Assembly: GCF_030403435.1 (NCBI RefSeq)
Contig: NZ_JAUEPH010000001.1
Coordinates: 186,001-250,000, forward strand
Direction: 5' to 3'
Length of the DNA stretch: 64,000 nucleotides
Source of the DNA: Algoriphagus sediminis
GTDB taxonomy: Bacteria; Bacteroidota; Bacteroidia; Cytophagales; Cyclobacteriaceae
Position 1 is the stretch's first letter. The number at the start of each line of letters is the position of its first letter. This document shows positions 1-9,378 of this stretch, piece by piece. The notes beneath the pieces are model-generated. The model saw only the letters and a program-made list of their open reading frames with translations. It searched no databases and was not told the DNA's origin. A program made the position numbers and the translations under genes.

Positions 1-171
1 GGTTCAGATGGGATTGAGGTCAGTTACCGAGGGGCTTTTGACAATAACCCTCAAGTGGAAGCAAGCGTGACGGATAGGCACTTCGAAAGAGCAATCAATC
101 AAATCCTCAAAGGAGAAACACCTTCTCCTGCTCAGGTTAGAGCCATGGGCTGCAATGTGAGAACCTTCTAG
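1..171 (+). CDS. Thioredoxin/AhpC-like redoxin, C-terminal end (partial)
   Basis: Frame 1 is open from the window edge to a TAG at 169-171, giving the last 56 residues of a protein whose start lies outside. The tail reads ...PSPAQVRAMGCNVRTF, with an internal FERAINQIL helix. This resembles the C-terminus of Bacteroidota thioredoxin-fold proteins of the AhpC/TSA type, where a late MGCN-type motif follows the last helix. The redox-active CxxC is not in the window, so the family is an inference from the tail only. The stop overlaps the convergent downstream gene by 4 bases. Confidence 0.6.
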   Translation, partial: GSDGIEVSYRGAFDNNPQVEASVTDRHFERAINQILKGETPSPAQVRAMGCNVRTF

Positions 172-1007
172 TCCTCCAAAATCTGAAGTAGCTCTTTGAT
201 CTCCTTTACCTTATCTACCTCACCAAGCTTCTCAAAAGAATTTTCAAGATTACGAAGTGAGCGCTTAATTATGTCTAAATGACTGCAGGGCTCAAAAAAA
301 CTATCTCTGGGCTCAATCTTCAAATGTGAAAGGTAGTTTAGAATATCCCGCTTAGTAAAAATCAAACCTTTATTAAATGCATTGATGTAGAAACTAGTAT
401 CTGCGGTTTTGTAAATGAGGACAAAAAGGTTGGGGAGATTTACCCCATAGATTGGTAATCCTAATTTTTGGGCTACCAAATAATAAATAGAGCAAAGCGT
501 GATGGGATTGCCCTTTTTACTTTCTAGGACTGCCGAAAGCATGCTGTTTGCCGGCGAATGGAAATTTTTGGAATTAGCTGAAAAACGAAGAGTACCAAAA
601 AGGGCTCCATTGATGGCTTTAACTTGCTCATCCGGCATTAAATCATTACTGAAAGCCGTCCAGACTTCGAAATAAATTTGATGCATTTCGGCATGAAGCT
701 TTTCATACTCCACATCTGGGTACTGGTAAGTATTCAGAATCCAAAGCCCAGTGAGTAAATCCTGATCTTCAGAATCTTTCCACTCTTGAAGTCTTTCTTT
801 TAAAACGGAGAACTGTAAATCATGGACTATCTCTTCGATTTCCTTCTGAACTTCAGGGTTGAAGCTGCTTTCCCACCTTTCCTCAAGGAACGGAATAATT
901 TGCTGACCTAAAGAAATGATCTTTTCACGAACATGATTTTTCACTTCTAGATCCGTATCGTCCAGCAACGAAACCAGTGCTTCTAATTCTCCTTTTGACA
1001 ATTCCAT
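168..1007 (-). CDS. Transglutaminase-like superfamily protein (SirB1-type)
   Basis: This 279-residue protein has an acidic helical N-terminal region (about 1-90, a HEAT-like look) and a core around residues 130-200 with KKGNPITLCSIYYLVAQKLGLP. That segment is the hallmark of the SirB1/transglutaminase-like family (PF13369 type), where NP-[IL]-[ST]-L-[CS] carries the position of the catalytic Cys and lies next to a cofactor-independent fold. No signal peptide is visible, so it is probably cytoplasmic. Enzymatic activity for this family is not established. The gene follows the carboxylase gene on the same strand after 45 bases. Confidence 0.75.
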   Translation of the reverse strand: MELSKGELEALVSLLDDTDLEVKNHVREKIISLGQQIIPFLEERWESSFNPEVQKEIEEIVHDLQFSVLKERLQEWKDSEDQDLLTGLWILNTYQYPDVEYEKLHAEMHQIYFEVWTAFSNDLMPDEQVKAINGALFGTLRFSANSKNFHSPANSMLSAVLESKKGNPITLCSIYYLVAQKLGLPIYGVNLPNLFVLIYKTADTSFYINAFNKGLIFTKRDILNYLSHLKIEPRDSFFEPCSHLDIIKRSLRNLENSFEKLGEVDKVKEIKELLQILED

Positions 1008-1052
1008 TTAGATAAGCTAACGAAAGCCTTTCCATTAAATTAATTAAAAAAA

Positions 1053-2678
1053 TCAAGTTTGAATCACTCCCACATTAAATCGCTCTGTGATAGGAGAGTG
1101 ATTTGCAGCCTCTATTCCTTTGCTAATCACATTCCGCGTTTCTCTAGGATCGATCACCCCATCCACCCAAAGCCTGGAAGAAGCATAATAAGGGCTCAAC
1201 TCTTCATTGTATTTCTCAGTGATTTCTTTTAATAAATCCTGCTCATCACTTTCTGATATCTCTTTTCCTTTTTTCTTGAGTGCCGCCACTTTAATCTGTA
1301 GAAGTGTTTTAGCCGCCGATGCACCTGACATCACAGCCATTTGGGCAGTGGGCCAGGAATAAATCAACCGTGGATCGTAAGCTTTGCCACACATGGCATA
1401 ATTTCCGGCTCCATAAGAATTGCCGAGAACTATGGTAAACTTAGGGACCACAGAATTTGCCATGGCATTTACCATTTTAGCTCCATCCTTGATGATGCCG
1501 CCATGTTCGGCTTTGCTTCCCACCATAAAACCACTTACATCCTGAAGGAAAACCAAGGGTATATTGCGCTGATTACAATTCATGATGAATCTGGCCGCTT
1601 TGTCTGCAGAGTCAGAATAAATCACACCCCCCATTTGCATCTCACCCTTGGACGTTTTCACAATCTTCCGCTGATTCGCTATAATTCCAACAGCCCATCC
1701 ATCGATTCTGGCTGTCCCGCAAATCAAAGTCTTACCATAATCCTTCTTGTATTCATCAAACTCTCCCTTGTCCACCAGAGCTTTCAAAACCTCATGCATA
1801 TCATAGGGTTTCACTCGGTCCGTAGGAAAAATCTGCAATAATTCCTCGGAGCTAAGAAAAGGTTCACGGCTTTCTTGCCTATCAAAACCGGCTTTGGGGC
1901 TTGCCCCAAGAGTGCTAAAGATTTTCTTAATCGCATCCAGGCATTCCTCATCGGTCTCATACTTATTATCAGTGACTCCAGAGATTTCACAGTGAGTAGT
2001 CGCACCGCCAAGGGTTTCATTATCTACTTTTTCACCGATAGCCGCCCTTACTAAATAAGAACCTGCGAGGAAGATGGACCCTGTTTCATTTACGATCAAT
2101 GCCTCATCAGACATAATGGGTAAATAGGCTCCTCCCGCCACACAGCTTCCCATGATCGCCGCCACCTGCACAATTCCCATAGAAGACATCTTTGCGTTAT
2201 TTCTAAACTGCCTTCCAAAGTGTTCCTTATCTGGGAAAATTTCATTTTGCATAGGCAAGAATACCCCTGCACTATCCACCAGATAAATGATTGGCAATCG
2301 GTTTTCCATAGCTACTTCTTGGGCACGGAGATTCTTTTTTGCAGTCATCGGAAACCAAGCTCCTGCCTTTACAGTAGCATCATTTGCTACGATTACACAA
2401 GATCTTCCTGAAACTTTCCCAATTCCTGTAACGACTCCTCCTGAAGGACAGCCTCCCTCCTCTTGATACATGCCATCCGCCACCAAAGCTCCGATTTCAA
2501 GGAAATCTTCATCTGAATCAATCAAATAGGATATTCTCTCCCTTGCGGTAAGTTTTCCTTTGGAATGTTCCTTCTCAATTCTCGATTTACCTCCTCCTAG
2601 TTTTACAGCGTCTAGCTTTTCCTTCAGCTCAGTAATAAGTTTCTCGTGATTTGATTGGTTAGTTTGGGTGGAATTCAT
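1053..2678 (-). CDS. Acyl-CoA carboxylase, carboxyltransferase (beta) subunit, methylcrotonyl-CoA type
   Basis: The 541 residues match the usual length of MccB-type carboxyltransferases. Visible features are KGKLTARERI near residue 42, the GGCPSGGVVTGIG segment, the acyl-CoA oxyanion region with VDSAGVFLPMQ, SCVAGGAYLP around 178-187, and in the C-domain LVFLQDVSGFMVG and GNSYGAGNYAMCG. FLPMQNEIFPD after VDSAG is typical of methylcrotonyl-CoA carboxylase rather than propionyl-CoA carboxylase. It would move carboxybiotin CO2 to 3-methylcrotonyl-CoA in leucine breakdown. No biotin-carboxylase/BCCP subunit lies in the window, so the partner must be elsewhere. Subtype is an inference from motifs. 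Confidence 0.88.
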   Translation of the reverse strand: MNSTQTNQSNHEKLITELKEKLDAVKLGGGKSRIEKEHSKGKLTARERISYLIDSDEDFLEIGALVADGMYQEEGGCPSGGVVTGIGKVSGRSCVIVANDATVKAGAWFPMTAKKNLRAQEVAMENRLPIIYLVDSAGVFLPMQNEIFPDKEHFGRQFRNNAKMSSMGIVQVAAIMGSCVAGGAYLPIMSDEALIVNETGSIFLAGSYLVRAAIGEKVDNETLGGATTHCEISGVTDNKYETDEECLDAIKKIFSTLGASPKAGFDRQESREPFLSSEELLQIFPTDRVKPYDMHEVLKALVDKGEFDEYKKDYGKTLICGTARIDGWAVGIIANQRKIVKTSKGEMQMGGVIYSDSADKAARFIMNCNQRNIPLVFLQDVSGFMVGSKAEHGGIIKDGAKMVNAMANSVVPKFTIVLGNSYGAGNYAMCGKAYDPRLIYSWPTAQMAVMSGASAAKTLLQIKVAALKKKGKEISESDEQDLLKEITEKYNEELSPYYASSRLWVDGVIDPRETRNVISKGIEAANHSPITERFNVGVIQT

Positions 2679-2738
2679 GGATATATTTGGGTTTTTTAGG
2701 GAACATGAAGTTTCAGTCTTCTGTTCAGGCTTGAAGAT

Positions 2739-2771
2739 AAAAAAAGCCCTTTATTTTATGTCTAAAGGGCT
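2739..2771 (-). terminator. Intrinsic terminator after the amidase gene
   Basis: AGCCCTTTA (2745-2753) pairs with TAAAGGGCT (2763-2771) across a 9-base loop. Read on the minus strand the stem is followed by six T residues (2739-2744). It lies 27 bases beyond the amidase stop and before the carboxylase start, so it separates the two minus-strand units. Confidence 0.8.
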
Positions 2772-2797
2772 AAATTCTTTAAAGTCAAAGAGAAATA

Positions 2798-3598
2798 TTA
2801 ATTACTCTCTATCCTATTTTTATAATCTCTGATCGATCTGAAAATCGCTGAAGCCATGTATTCTTGACCTTGCTTACTCATAAGGAACCTTTCTTCATTT
2901 GAATTGGAAAGGAATCCAAGCTCCACTAAAACGGAGGGCATAGAAGGAGTCCAAAGCACATAAAAGGGACCTTGTTTTACTCCTCGGCTTTTCCTACCTA
3001 CACGATCTTTAAACTGTGTTTCTATCTGATCAGCAAGTGAAAGGCTATTTTCGAAGTTCACTTTTGATGCCAGGTTAAAAAGCATATATGATTCCGGTGA
3101 ACTGGGGTCAAAGCCTTCGTAGTTTTCCTCGTAATTATCTTCCAAAAGAATAACTGAGTTTTCTCTTTTAACGATATCAAAATTCTTATCAAAATGCTTT
3201 GTACCCATCACAAAAGTTTCTGTGCCATACGCCGATCTATTGGCTGCCGAATTTGAGTGAATGGAGACAAAAAGATCCGCTTTATTATTATTTGCAATTC
3301 TGGGTCGCTCATAAAGTGTAGGAAAACTATCGTCTTTCCTAGTGTAAATGACTTCTACATCGGGGAGATATTCTTCAATATACTTCCCTACTAAAAGGGT
3401 TACTGCCAGATTAATATTTTTCTCTTTTGATCTAGACCCCAAATTTCCTGGGTCTTTTCCTCCATGACCAGCATCTAATACGATCGTTTTCATCCGAAAT
3501 GCCGGCATCATCGTTTCATTTGGTATAAATCCACCAAAAATAAAGGGGATCACCAAAACAAGAGAGAGTATAATTTTTTTGTTTTTGGGTATTTCCAT
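2798..3598 (-). CDS. N-acetylmuramoyl-L-alanine amidase (Amidase_3)
   Basis: The mature domain begins with IVLDAGHGGKDPGN, whose H is the first zinc ligand, followed by a conserved E-containing helix, DLFVSIHSNSAANRS with the second His, and VLVELGFLSN with the catalytic Glu. This is the AmiC-type zinc amidase fold that cleaves the amide between MurNAc and L-Ala in peptidoglycan. A hydrophobic signal anchor (KKIILSLVLVIPFIFGGF) follows the start. I chose ATG 3598 because the longer reading from 3625 adds nine residues (MCKVNCIDL) that spoil the signal peptide. It is divergent from lptD, with only 60 bases between starts, so the two envelope genes share a promoter region. Confidence 0.88.
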   Translation of the reverse strand: MEIPKNKKIILSLVLVIPFIFGGFIPNETMMPAFRMKTIVLDAGHGGKDPGNLGSRSKEKNINLAVTLLVGKYIEEYLPDVEVIYTRKDDSFPTLYERPRIANNNKADLFVSIHSNSAANRSAYGTETFVMGTKHFDKNFDIVKRENSVILLEDNYEENYEGFDPSSPESYMLFNLASKVNFENSLSLADQIETQFKDRVGRKSRGVKQGPFYVLWTPSMPSVLVELGFLSNSNEERFLMSKQGQEYMASAIFRSIRDYKNRIESN

Positions 3599-3658
3599 CA
3601 GGTCAATACAATTAACTTTACACAATCTTTCACCTAAACTGAATAAAGCGCAGCTGTA

Positions 3659-6391
3659 GTGCAGAGTTCCAAATTCATTTTCTTTTTCCTTTTACTAGGA
3701 CTCCTGACTGCCCCCAAGGCATTTTCCCAGGAATCTTCACCTCCTGTAAAAGAAAGAATCTTGGTAGCTCCCGATACTTTAGAATCTTCAAATCCTCCAG
3801 TGATTTCCAGCGACACCTTGAATATCCCTGCTGATACTTTATCTACCGATTCAGTTGCAAATATTATGCCCACAAGTCCGATTATGACGGATATTGTGTA
3901 TTTCGCTGAGGATAGTATCGTTTCGGATTTTGTGAACAACAAAGTCTATCTCTACAAGGAGGCTTGGTTTGAATACGGAGAAATGAGGCTCGACGCAGAA
4001 AGGATCATTATTGACATGAATACCAACGAAGTCTATGCATCCGGAGTGACGGATAGTTTGGGCAATGTGACGGGTAATCCTTTTTTTAAAGATGGAGAAA
4101 CAGTTTATGAGATCAGAAAGGAGATGCGCTACAATTTTCAGACTCAAAAAGCCATCATCAAAGACGTAGTTACCGAACAGCAAGACGGAATTTTAAGAGG
4201 TGAAACAATCAAAAAAACAAGCTCTGGTGATATTTACCTGAGTCATGGTTACTACACCACTTGTAAACTAACCACCCCCCACTGGCATATTTCAGCCAAC
4301 AAAATCAAGTCTGTCTCCAATGGTCAGGTGGTAACTGGTCCTTTTAATATGTACTTCAATGGAATTCCAACACCTCTTGGCCTTCCATTCGGAATCCTAC
4401 CAAACACCCCTGAAGAAAAAGCCTCTGGGATAATATTCCCCAGCTATGGTAACGAACAGGTTCGGGGGCTTTTCCTGAGAAATCTTGGGTATTATTTTGC
4501 CATCAACGACTATGTGCATGCCCGAGTCACTGGTGACATTTATTCAAATGGAGGCTGGGGTTTAAAATCTCAGGCAGTTTATAAAAAAAGGTACCGTTTT
4601 AATGGAGGCTTTGACATTGACTTCCAGAAGTTCAAATCCCCAGAGACAGAACTTAATCCGGTAGATTACAACACCTTTAAAATTGCCTGGAGGCATACTC
4701 CGGAAAGCCGTGGAAATTCCAGGTTTTCTGCTTCGGTAAATGCAGGGACTACGAGCTATTTCAACAATATCATTTCCCAAAATAATTTTCAGAATAATGT
4801 CACTTCGGATTTCAATTCGAACATCAGTTATTCCAAAACTTTTGCAAATACTCCTTTTTCACTCTCAGCGAATCTAAGGCATTCTCAAAGTGTGCAGACC
4901 GGCGAAGTACGGATTGATTTACCTACCATTGCGCTCAACATGAATCGGCAGAGCCCATTCAAGAATGTGAATTTTGAACCTTTGAAGACTTTAAACCTCG
5001 CGTACAACTTCAATCTTCAAAACACAATTACCAATCGTGTTCAGCAGGAATTTGGAGTTTCAAGTGATTTGATCCAAGATGCTGGGGACCCTGATATTAT
5101 CCCATTTACCTTGGCCAACCTTGGGCTGCTTTTCGAAAACGCTAGAAATGGAGCAAGGCATGCGATTCCAATCAGCTCCAATTTCAGGTTATTTAAGCAT
5201 TTTACAGGAACCGCTTCTGCGAACTATAATGAGCTTTGGTACAACAAAAGAATCAATTACTATTATAATCCTGCTCAGGAAAGAGTGGATCGGATTATCG
5301 AGGATGGCTTTAATCGGGTGGCTTTCTTTAATACCTCCTTTAATCTGAACACAAACATTTACGGCTTTTTTAATTTCAAAGGCGATGGCAAAATCCAGAC
5401 CATTCGCCAGCACATTCAACCATCCATAGGATTCAATTTTACGCCGGATTTTTCTGATCCTTCTTTTGGATACTATCAGGAAGTTCAGGTGGATAACGAA
5501 GGAAATTCCCGACTTTTCTCAAGGCATCAGGGATTTATTTTTGGAGGGGCTCCATTGGGAGAATCCCGAGCCATGAGTTTTAACATCCGAAGCGTGGTGG
5601 AAGCGAAAATTAGAAATAAGTCGGATACAGCTGAAACCGAAACGAAAAAGATACCGCTTCTTGAGACTTTAAATTTCAATACAAGCTACAACTTCGCGGC
5701 AGACTCTTTTCAGCTGGCGCCATTTAATATCAGTGCTAGGACCAGTTTCTTTAACCGCAAACTTTCTGTGGCCCTTTCTACCAATATCGACCCTTATGCT
5801 ACTGCAGATTTCGTGAATGGAGAACAGGTGACTACGCGAAGAATTAATTCTTTTGCCTGGAAAAATGGACAAGGTATCGGCATCATTCGAAGTGCCTCCA
5901 TGAATATGAATGTATCGTTCAACCCAAATAGTGCTGCCACTCCCGGTGAGGTCCGTGATGAAGTGACGGACAATTTCCTTCAGAATGGAGGGGTGATGAA
6001 CGAGTTTGTGGAGAGTGAAATAAACCGAATTGTCTCAGACCCCAGTCAGTATATCGATTGGAACATTCCCTGGAATTTAAATATGGGGTATAACTTGGCT
6101 TACCGCAAAGCTGTGAATGGAACAACTAATGTCACTCAGGCTCTCAACATAAGTGGGGATGTTTCCATTTCAGAAAAATGGAAAATCAACTTTAATACGG
6201 GTTTTGATATACAGGCTCAGGAAATCACACAATCCATGATAGGTATCGCCCGGGATTTGCACTGCTGGCAAATGAATGTGAACTGGGTGCCTTTCGGAAG
6301 ATTTACTTCCTATAATATCGACATACGCGTCAAATCTAGCATTCTTCAGGATCTCAAAGTTTCCCGAAGACGTTCATTCTTCGATCTATAA
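3659..6391 (+). CDS. lptD: LptD/OstA-like outer-membrane LPS assembly protein
   Basis: The 910-residue protein starts with a clear signal peptide (KFIFFFLLLGLLTAPKAFS/QE). Residues about 80-190 form an OstA/LptA-like beta-jellyroll with repeated YASGVTDSLG- and LRGETIKK-type strands; residues 200 onward form a long barrel of alternating aromatic strands. This is the Bacteroidota form of LptD, which inserts lipopolysaccharide into the outer leaflet with LptE. The start is GTG 3659, since an in-frame TAA sits at 3644-3646. The stop codon directly abuts the stop codon of the convergent arginine deiminase gene, with no spacer. Confidence 0.85.
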   Translation: MQSSKFIFFFLLLGLLTAPKAFSQESSPPVKERILVAPDTLESSNPPVISSDTLNIPADTLSTDSVANIMPTSPIMTDIVYFAEDSIVSDFVNNKVYLYKEAWFEYGEMRLDAERIIIDMNTNEVYASGVTDSLGNVTGNPFFKDGETVYEIRKEMRYNFQTQKAIIKDVVTEQQDGILRGETIKKTSSGDIYLSHGYYTTCKLTTPHWHISANKIKSVSNGQVVTGPFNMYFNGIPTPLGLPFGILPNTPEEKASGIIFPSYGNEQVRGLFLRNLGYYFAINDYVHARVTGDIYSNGGWGLKSQAVYKKRYRFNGGFDIDFQKFKSPETELNPVDYNTFKIAWRHTPESRGNSRFSASVNAGTTSYFNNIISQNNFQNNVTSDFNSNISYSKTFANTPFSLSANLRHSQSVQTGEVRIDLPTIALNMNRQSPFKNVNFEPLKTLNLAYNFNLQNTITNRVQQEFGVSSDLIQDAGDPDIIPFTLANLGLLFENARNGARHAIPISSNFRLFKHFTGTASANYNELWYNKRINYYYNPAQERVDRIIEDGFNRVAFFNTSFNLNTNIYGFFNFKGDGKIQTIRQHIQPSIGFNFTPDFSDPSFGYYQEVQVDNEGNSRLFSRHQGFIFGGAPLGESRAMSFNIRSVVEAKIRNKSDTAETETKKIPLLETLNFNTSYNFAADSFQLAPFNISARTSFFNRKLSVALSTNIDPYATADFVNGEQVTTRRINSFAWKNGQGIGIIRSASMNMNVSFNPNSAATPGEVRDEVTDNFLQNGGVMNEFVESEINRIVSDPSQYIDWNIPWNLNMGYNLAYRKAVNGTTNVTQALNISGDVSISEKWKINFNTGFDIQAQEITQSMIGIARDLHCWQMNVNWVPFGRFTSYNIDIRVKSSILQDLKVSRRRSFFDL

Positions 6392-7606
6392 TTACACCCT
6401 TGCCCTGCTCAAAGGCATGGTCATACATCTTGGACCGCCAAGCCCACGAGATAGTTCAGATGAAGGGATTTCCAGAACCTCTACCCCCATTTGTCTCAAA
6501 GCTCTGTTGGTGTGAATATTTCGATTATAAGAAATCACTCTTCTCGGGCCTATTGCAAAGACATTGGCCCCATCAAACCACTGCTCCCTCATGGAGTAAT
6601 CAGGATTTCCATCGGCTGTCTGTAGAATCTCCAAATGAGGAATTTCTCTTTCTAAAACAGTGAGCAAAGATTCTTTCAGAACTTCTCTTTTGATATTCAC
6701 CTTCCCATTTTTCTCATCCTTGAAAGTATACAGGGATGTCTGTAAAACGGCCTGCATAGCATCTGGATAAGTCAACATGAGGTTTTCATCCAAAACAGTA
6801 AAAACTGTATCCAAATGCATGAAATTTCGCTTTTCAGGAAGGTGAACCTCATATACCCTTTTTACTTCCCCTTGAGCAATTAGGGTTTTAGCCACCTCGT
6901 AAATCGCTTTGGAATCTGTTCTTTGCGAGTTTCCGATGGCTATAGCATCGTGAGACAAGACAATGACATCCCCTCCTTCTATACAAGGTGGATTCTTCAT
7001 TCCTGCAGGAGAAAAAACTTCATTAACATGATCCTTGAAATCCGGATGATTTTGAAAAATGGTGCGGAGCAAATCTGCTTCTCTTTGTCTTCCTTCCATT
7101 TTCATGCTGGAGAAAATGATACCTCCCGGTGTCAAAGCAATGGGATCTCTTTGGAAATAAAGGTTTGGACATGGAGAAATTGCGAAAGCAGGATCCATTA
7201 ATTCCTTGGCATCCAGATTTGGAATTTTCCTTTTGAGCTCGTGGATTTTCACTCCTCCGGTTAAAAGTCCTGCACATTCTGCTGTGGAATATCTCTCCAG
7301 AATAATTTCCGTTAAATGTGTTAAACCTGACTTTTCTAAAGCCTGACTCATAAGTTTGTACAGCAGATCCCTGTCATACAAAACCCGAATCAGCAGTTCC
7401 CGCAATTGATAAACTTTGGCTCCGGTAGATTCCTTAATTAGGTTCGAAAAAGCATCATGCTCCTTCTGAAGAGCTTCCAAATAAGGAACATCTTCAAAAA
7501 GCAAAAACTCTTTATTGTACGGGGTAAGTCGGTCTATTTCCTTACCCGGTCTGTGCATCAATACGGCCCTTAGTGTACCGTATTCTGAATTAAGTCTTAA
7601 ATTCAT
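6392..7606 (-). CDS. arcA: Arginine deiminase
   Basis: At 404 residues the protein has the family's usual length. It carries all landmark motifs of arginine deiminase: an N-terminal GTLRAVLMHRPG, FQRDP, CIEGGDVIVL, FMHLDTVFT with the catalytic His, and a C-terminal GGPRCMTMP in which Cys394 is the nucleophile. It hydrolyses arginine to citrulline and ammonia. No arcB, arcC or antiporter gene is nearby, so it is not in a classical ADI operon. It sits 23 bases after lysS and probably shares its transcript. Confidence 0.93.
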   Translation of the reverse strand: MNLRLNSEYGTLRAVLMHRPGKEIDRLTPYNKEFLLFEDVPYLEALQKEHDAFSNLIKESTGAKVYQLRELLIRVLYDRDLLYKLMSQALEKSGLTHLTEIILERYSTAECAGLLTGGVKIHELKRKIPNLDAKELMDPAFAISPCPNLYFQRDPIALTPGGIIFSSMKMEGRQREADLLRTIFQNHPDFKDHVNEVFSPAGMKNPPCIEGGDVIVLSHDAIAIGNSQRTDSKAIYEVAKTLIAQGEVKRVYEVHLPEKRNFMHLDTVFTVLDENLMLTYPDAMQAVLQTSLYTFKDEKNGKVNIKREVLKESLLTVLEREIPHLEILQTADGNPDYSMREQWFDGANVFAIGPRRVISYNRNIHTNRALRQMGVEVLEIPSSELSRGLGGPRCMTMPLSRARV

Positions 7607-7629
7607 AGTAAAAGTTCAGAAACTCGGGA

Positions 7630-9336
7630 TTAGTTGGCTAAAGATATGATTAAAACATCATCTTCCTTCTTTACCTCTATTACACCCTTGCCTCGGAGTC
7701 CTTTAATGGACGCATCCCATTTCTTATTACTCAGCCCGCAATCCGCTTTTAGATCGAGTAAACTCATGGGAGAACTGACTTTCAGTTTTTCAAAAACCAA
7801 CTTTTCTTCCTCGTTTAGCTCTACCGCTTTTTTCTCAGGTCTCATTTGAGGAAAGAACAATACTTCCTGGATGGTGGTATTGTTGGTCATCAACATGGTC
7901 AAGCGGTCAATCCCAATTCCCAATCCGGAGGTTGGTGGCATGCCGTATTCCAAAGCTCTCAAGAAGTCCTCATCCATGGCCATTGCTTCATCATCTCCAC
8001 GCTCCGCCAATTTCAACTGATCTTCAAATCTCTCACGCTGATCGATCGGATCATTTAATTCGGTATAAGCATTGGCGATTTCTTTACCATTTACGAAAAG
8101 CTCAAATCTTTCCACCAAGCCTTCTTCAGTCCTATGCTTTTTGGCAAGAGGAGTCATCTCTATAGGATAGTCGATTATGTAAGTTGGCTGAATCAAGTGA
8201 GCCTCCACCTTTTCTCCAAAGATCTCATCGATCAGCTTTCCTTTACCCATGCTATCATCTACCTCAATTCCAAAATCTGCACATACTCCCCTTAGCTCGG
8301 TTTCATCCATTTTGGAAACATCAATTCCAGCGTATTCTTTGATGGAATCATACATGGTTAATCGACGATAAGGTGCAGCAAAACTTATTTCATTCGCTCC
8401 GACCTTAATTGAAGTTTTGCCATGAATGGCCTCTGTCACCTTTTCTATCAGCTTCTCCACCATTTCCATCATCCAGATGTAATCCTTGTAGGCTACATAA
8501 ATTTCCATTGAGGTAAATTCTGGATTATGAGTTCTATCCATACCTTCATTTCGGAACATCTTTCCAAACTCATACACTCCATCAAAACCCCCAACAATCA
8601 ACCTTTTCAGGTACAACTCATTCGCAATTCTCAGGAATAAAGGCATGTCCAGTGAATTATGATGGGTAGCAAAAGGACGAGCTGCAGCTCCACCATGCAC
8701 CGCCTGAAGGATAGGAGTTTCCACTTCTAGCCATCCACGATCATCAAAATACCTTCTCATTTCAGAGATAATCTTTGCTCGAGTAACGAAAGTCTTTTTG
8801 AATTCCGGATTCACAGTCAGATCCACATATCTCTGTCGATATCTCAATTCAGGATCTGTGAATCCATCGTAGACATTTCCTTCCTCATCCCGCTTGACCA
8901 CAGGAAGAGGCTTCACCGATTTACCCAATACTTTTAGATCAGTTACATGAAGAGAAATCTCACCTGTTTGGGTGGTGAAAATGTATCCTTTCACACCAAT
9001 AAAATCTCCGATCCCCAGTAATTTTTTAAAAACAGAATTGTAAAGAGTCTTGTCCTCTCCTTCGCATATATCATCACGTCGTACATAAATCTGAAGACGG
9101 CCTGTAGAATCCTGAATTTCTGCAAAGGATGCAGAACCCATAATTCTTCGACTCATCAGCCTTCCTGCTATGGAAATATCTTTGTAGTCATTTTTGTTGT
9201 TTTCATAGTTCTTATGAATATCCTCAGCCGTGACATTTATAGGAAAGGCTTCCGGTGGATAGGGGTTGATCCCTATTTTCATCATTTCTTCCCGGTCTTT
9301 CCTTCTTTCAATTTCCTGTTCGCTCAGATTTTGCAT
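7630..9336 (-). CDS. lysS: Lysyl-tRNA synthetase, class II
   Basis: The 568-residue protein has an OB-fold anticodon domain (about 50-160, [13 protein letters not shown]...FAEIQD), then the class II core: motif 1 around [17 protein letters not shown], motif 2 with [15 protein letters not shown], and motif 3 with [12 protein letters not shown]. It charges tRNA-Lys in the cytoplasm. It runs about 65 residues past the standard end, with a tail rich in Lys/Glu that looks like a small winged-helix domain; such an extension is common in Bacteroidota LysS. The gene lies between proline dehydrogenase and arginine deiminase with gaps of 42 and 23 bases. Confidence 0.95.
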   Translation of the reverse strand: MQNLSEQEIERRKDREEMMKIGINPYPPEAFPINVTAEDIHKNYENNKNDYKDISIAGRLMSRRIMGSASFAEIQDSTGRLQIYVRRDDICEGEDKTLYNSVFKKLLGIGDFIGVKGYIFTTQTGEISLHVTDLKVLGKSVKPLPVVKRDEEGNVYDGFTDPELRYRQRYVDLTVNPEFKKTFVTRAKIISEMRRYFDDRGWLEVETPILQAVHGGAAARPFATHHNSLDMPLFLRIANELYLKRLIVGGFDGVYEFGKMFRNEGMDRTHNPEFTSMEIYVAYKDYIWMMEMVEKLIEKVTEAIHGKTSIKVGANEISFAAPYRRLTMYDSIKEYAGIDVSKMDETELRGVCADFGIEVDDSMGKGKLIDEIFGEKVEAHLIQPTYIIDYPIEMTPLAKKHRTEEGLVERFELFVNGKEIANAYTELNDPIDQRERFEDQLKLAERGDDEAMAMDEDFLRALEYGMPPTSGLGIGIDRLTMLMTNNTTIQEVLFFPQMRPEKKAVELNEEEKLVFEKLKVSSPMSLLDLKADCGLSNKKWDASIKGLRGKGVIEVKKEDDVLIISLAN

Positions 9337-9378
9337 CCTTGAATTCTGTCTTTATGTATTTTTTGTATTGATCTTATT

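Noticed and set aside
1341..1841. Open frame of 166 codons on the plus strand, opposite the acyl-CoA carboxylase gene
   Set aside because: It lies fully inside a convincing gene on the other strand, has no recognisable domain or start signals, and low-complexity composition expected of a shadow frame.
3560..3660. TAACTTTA near the lptD start as a possible -7 element
   Set aside because: The last base departs from TAnnTTTG and no TTTG lies at the right distance.
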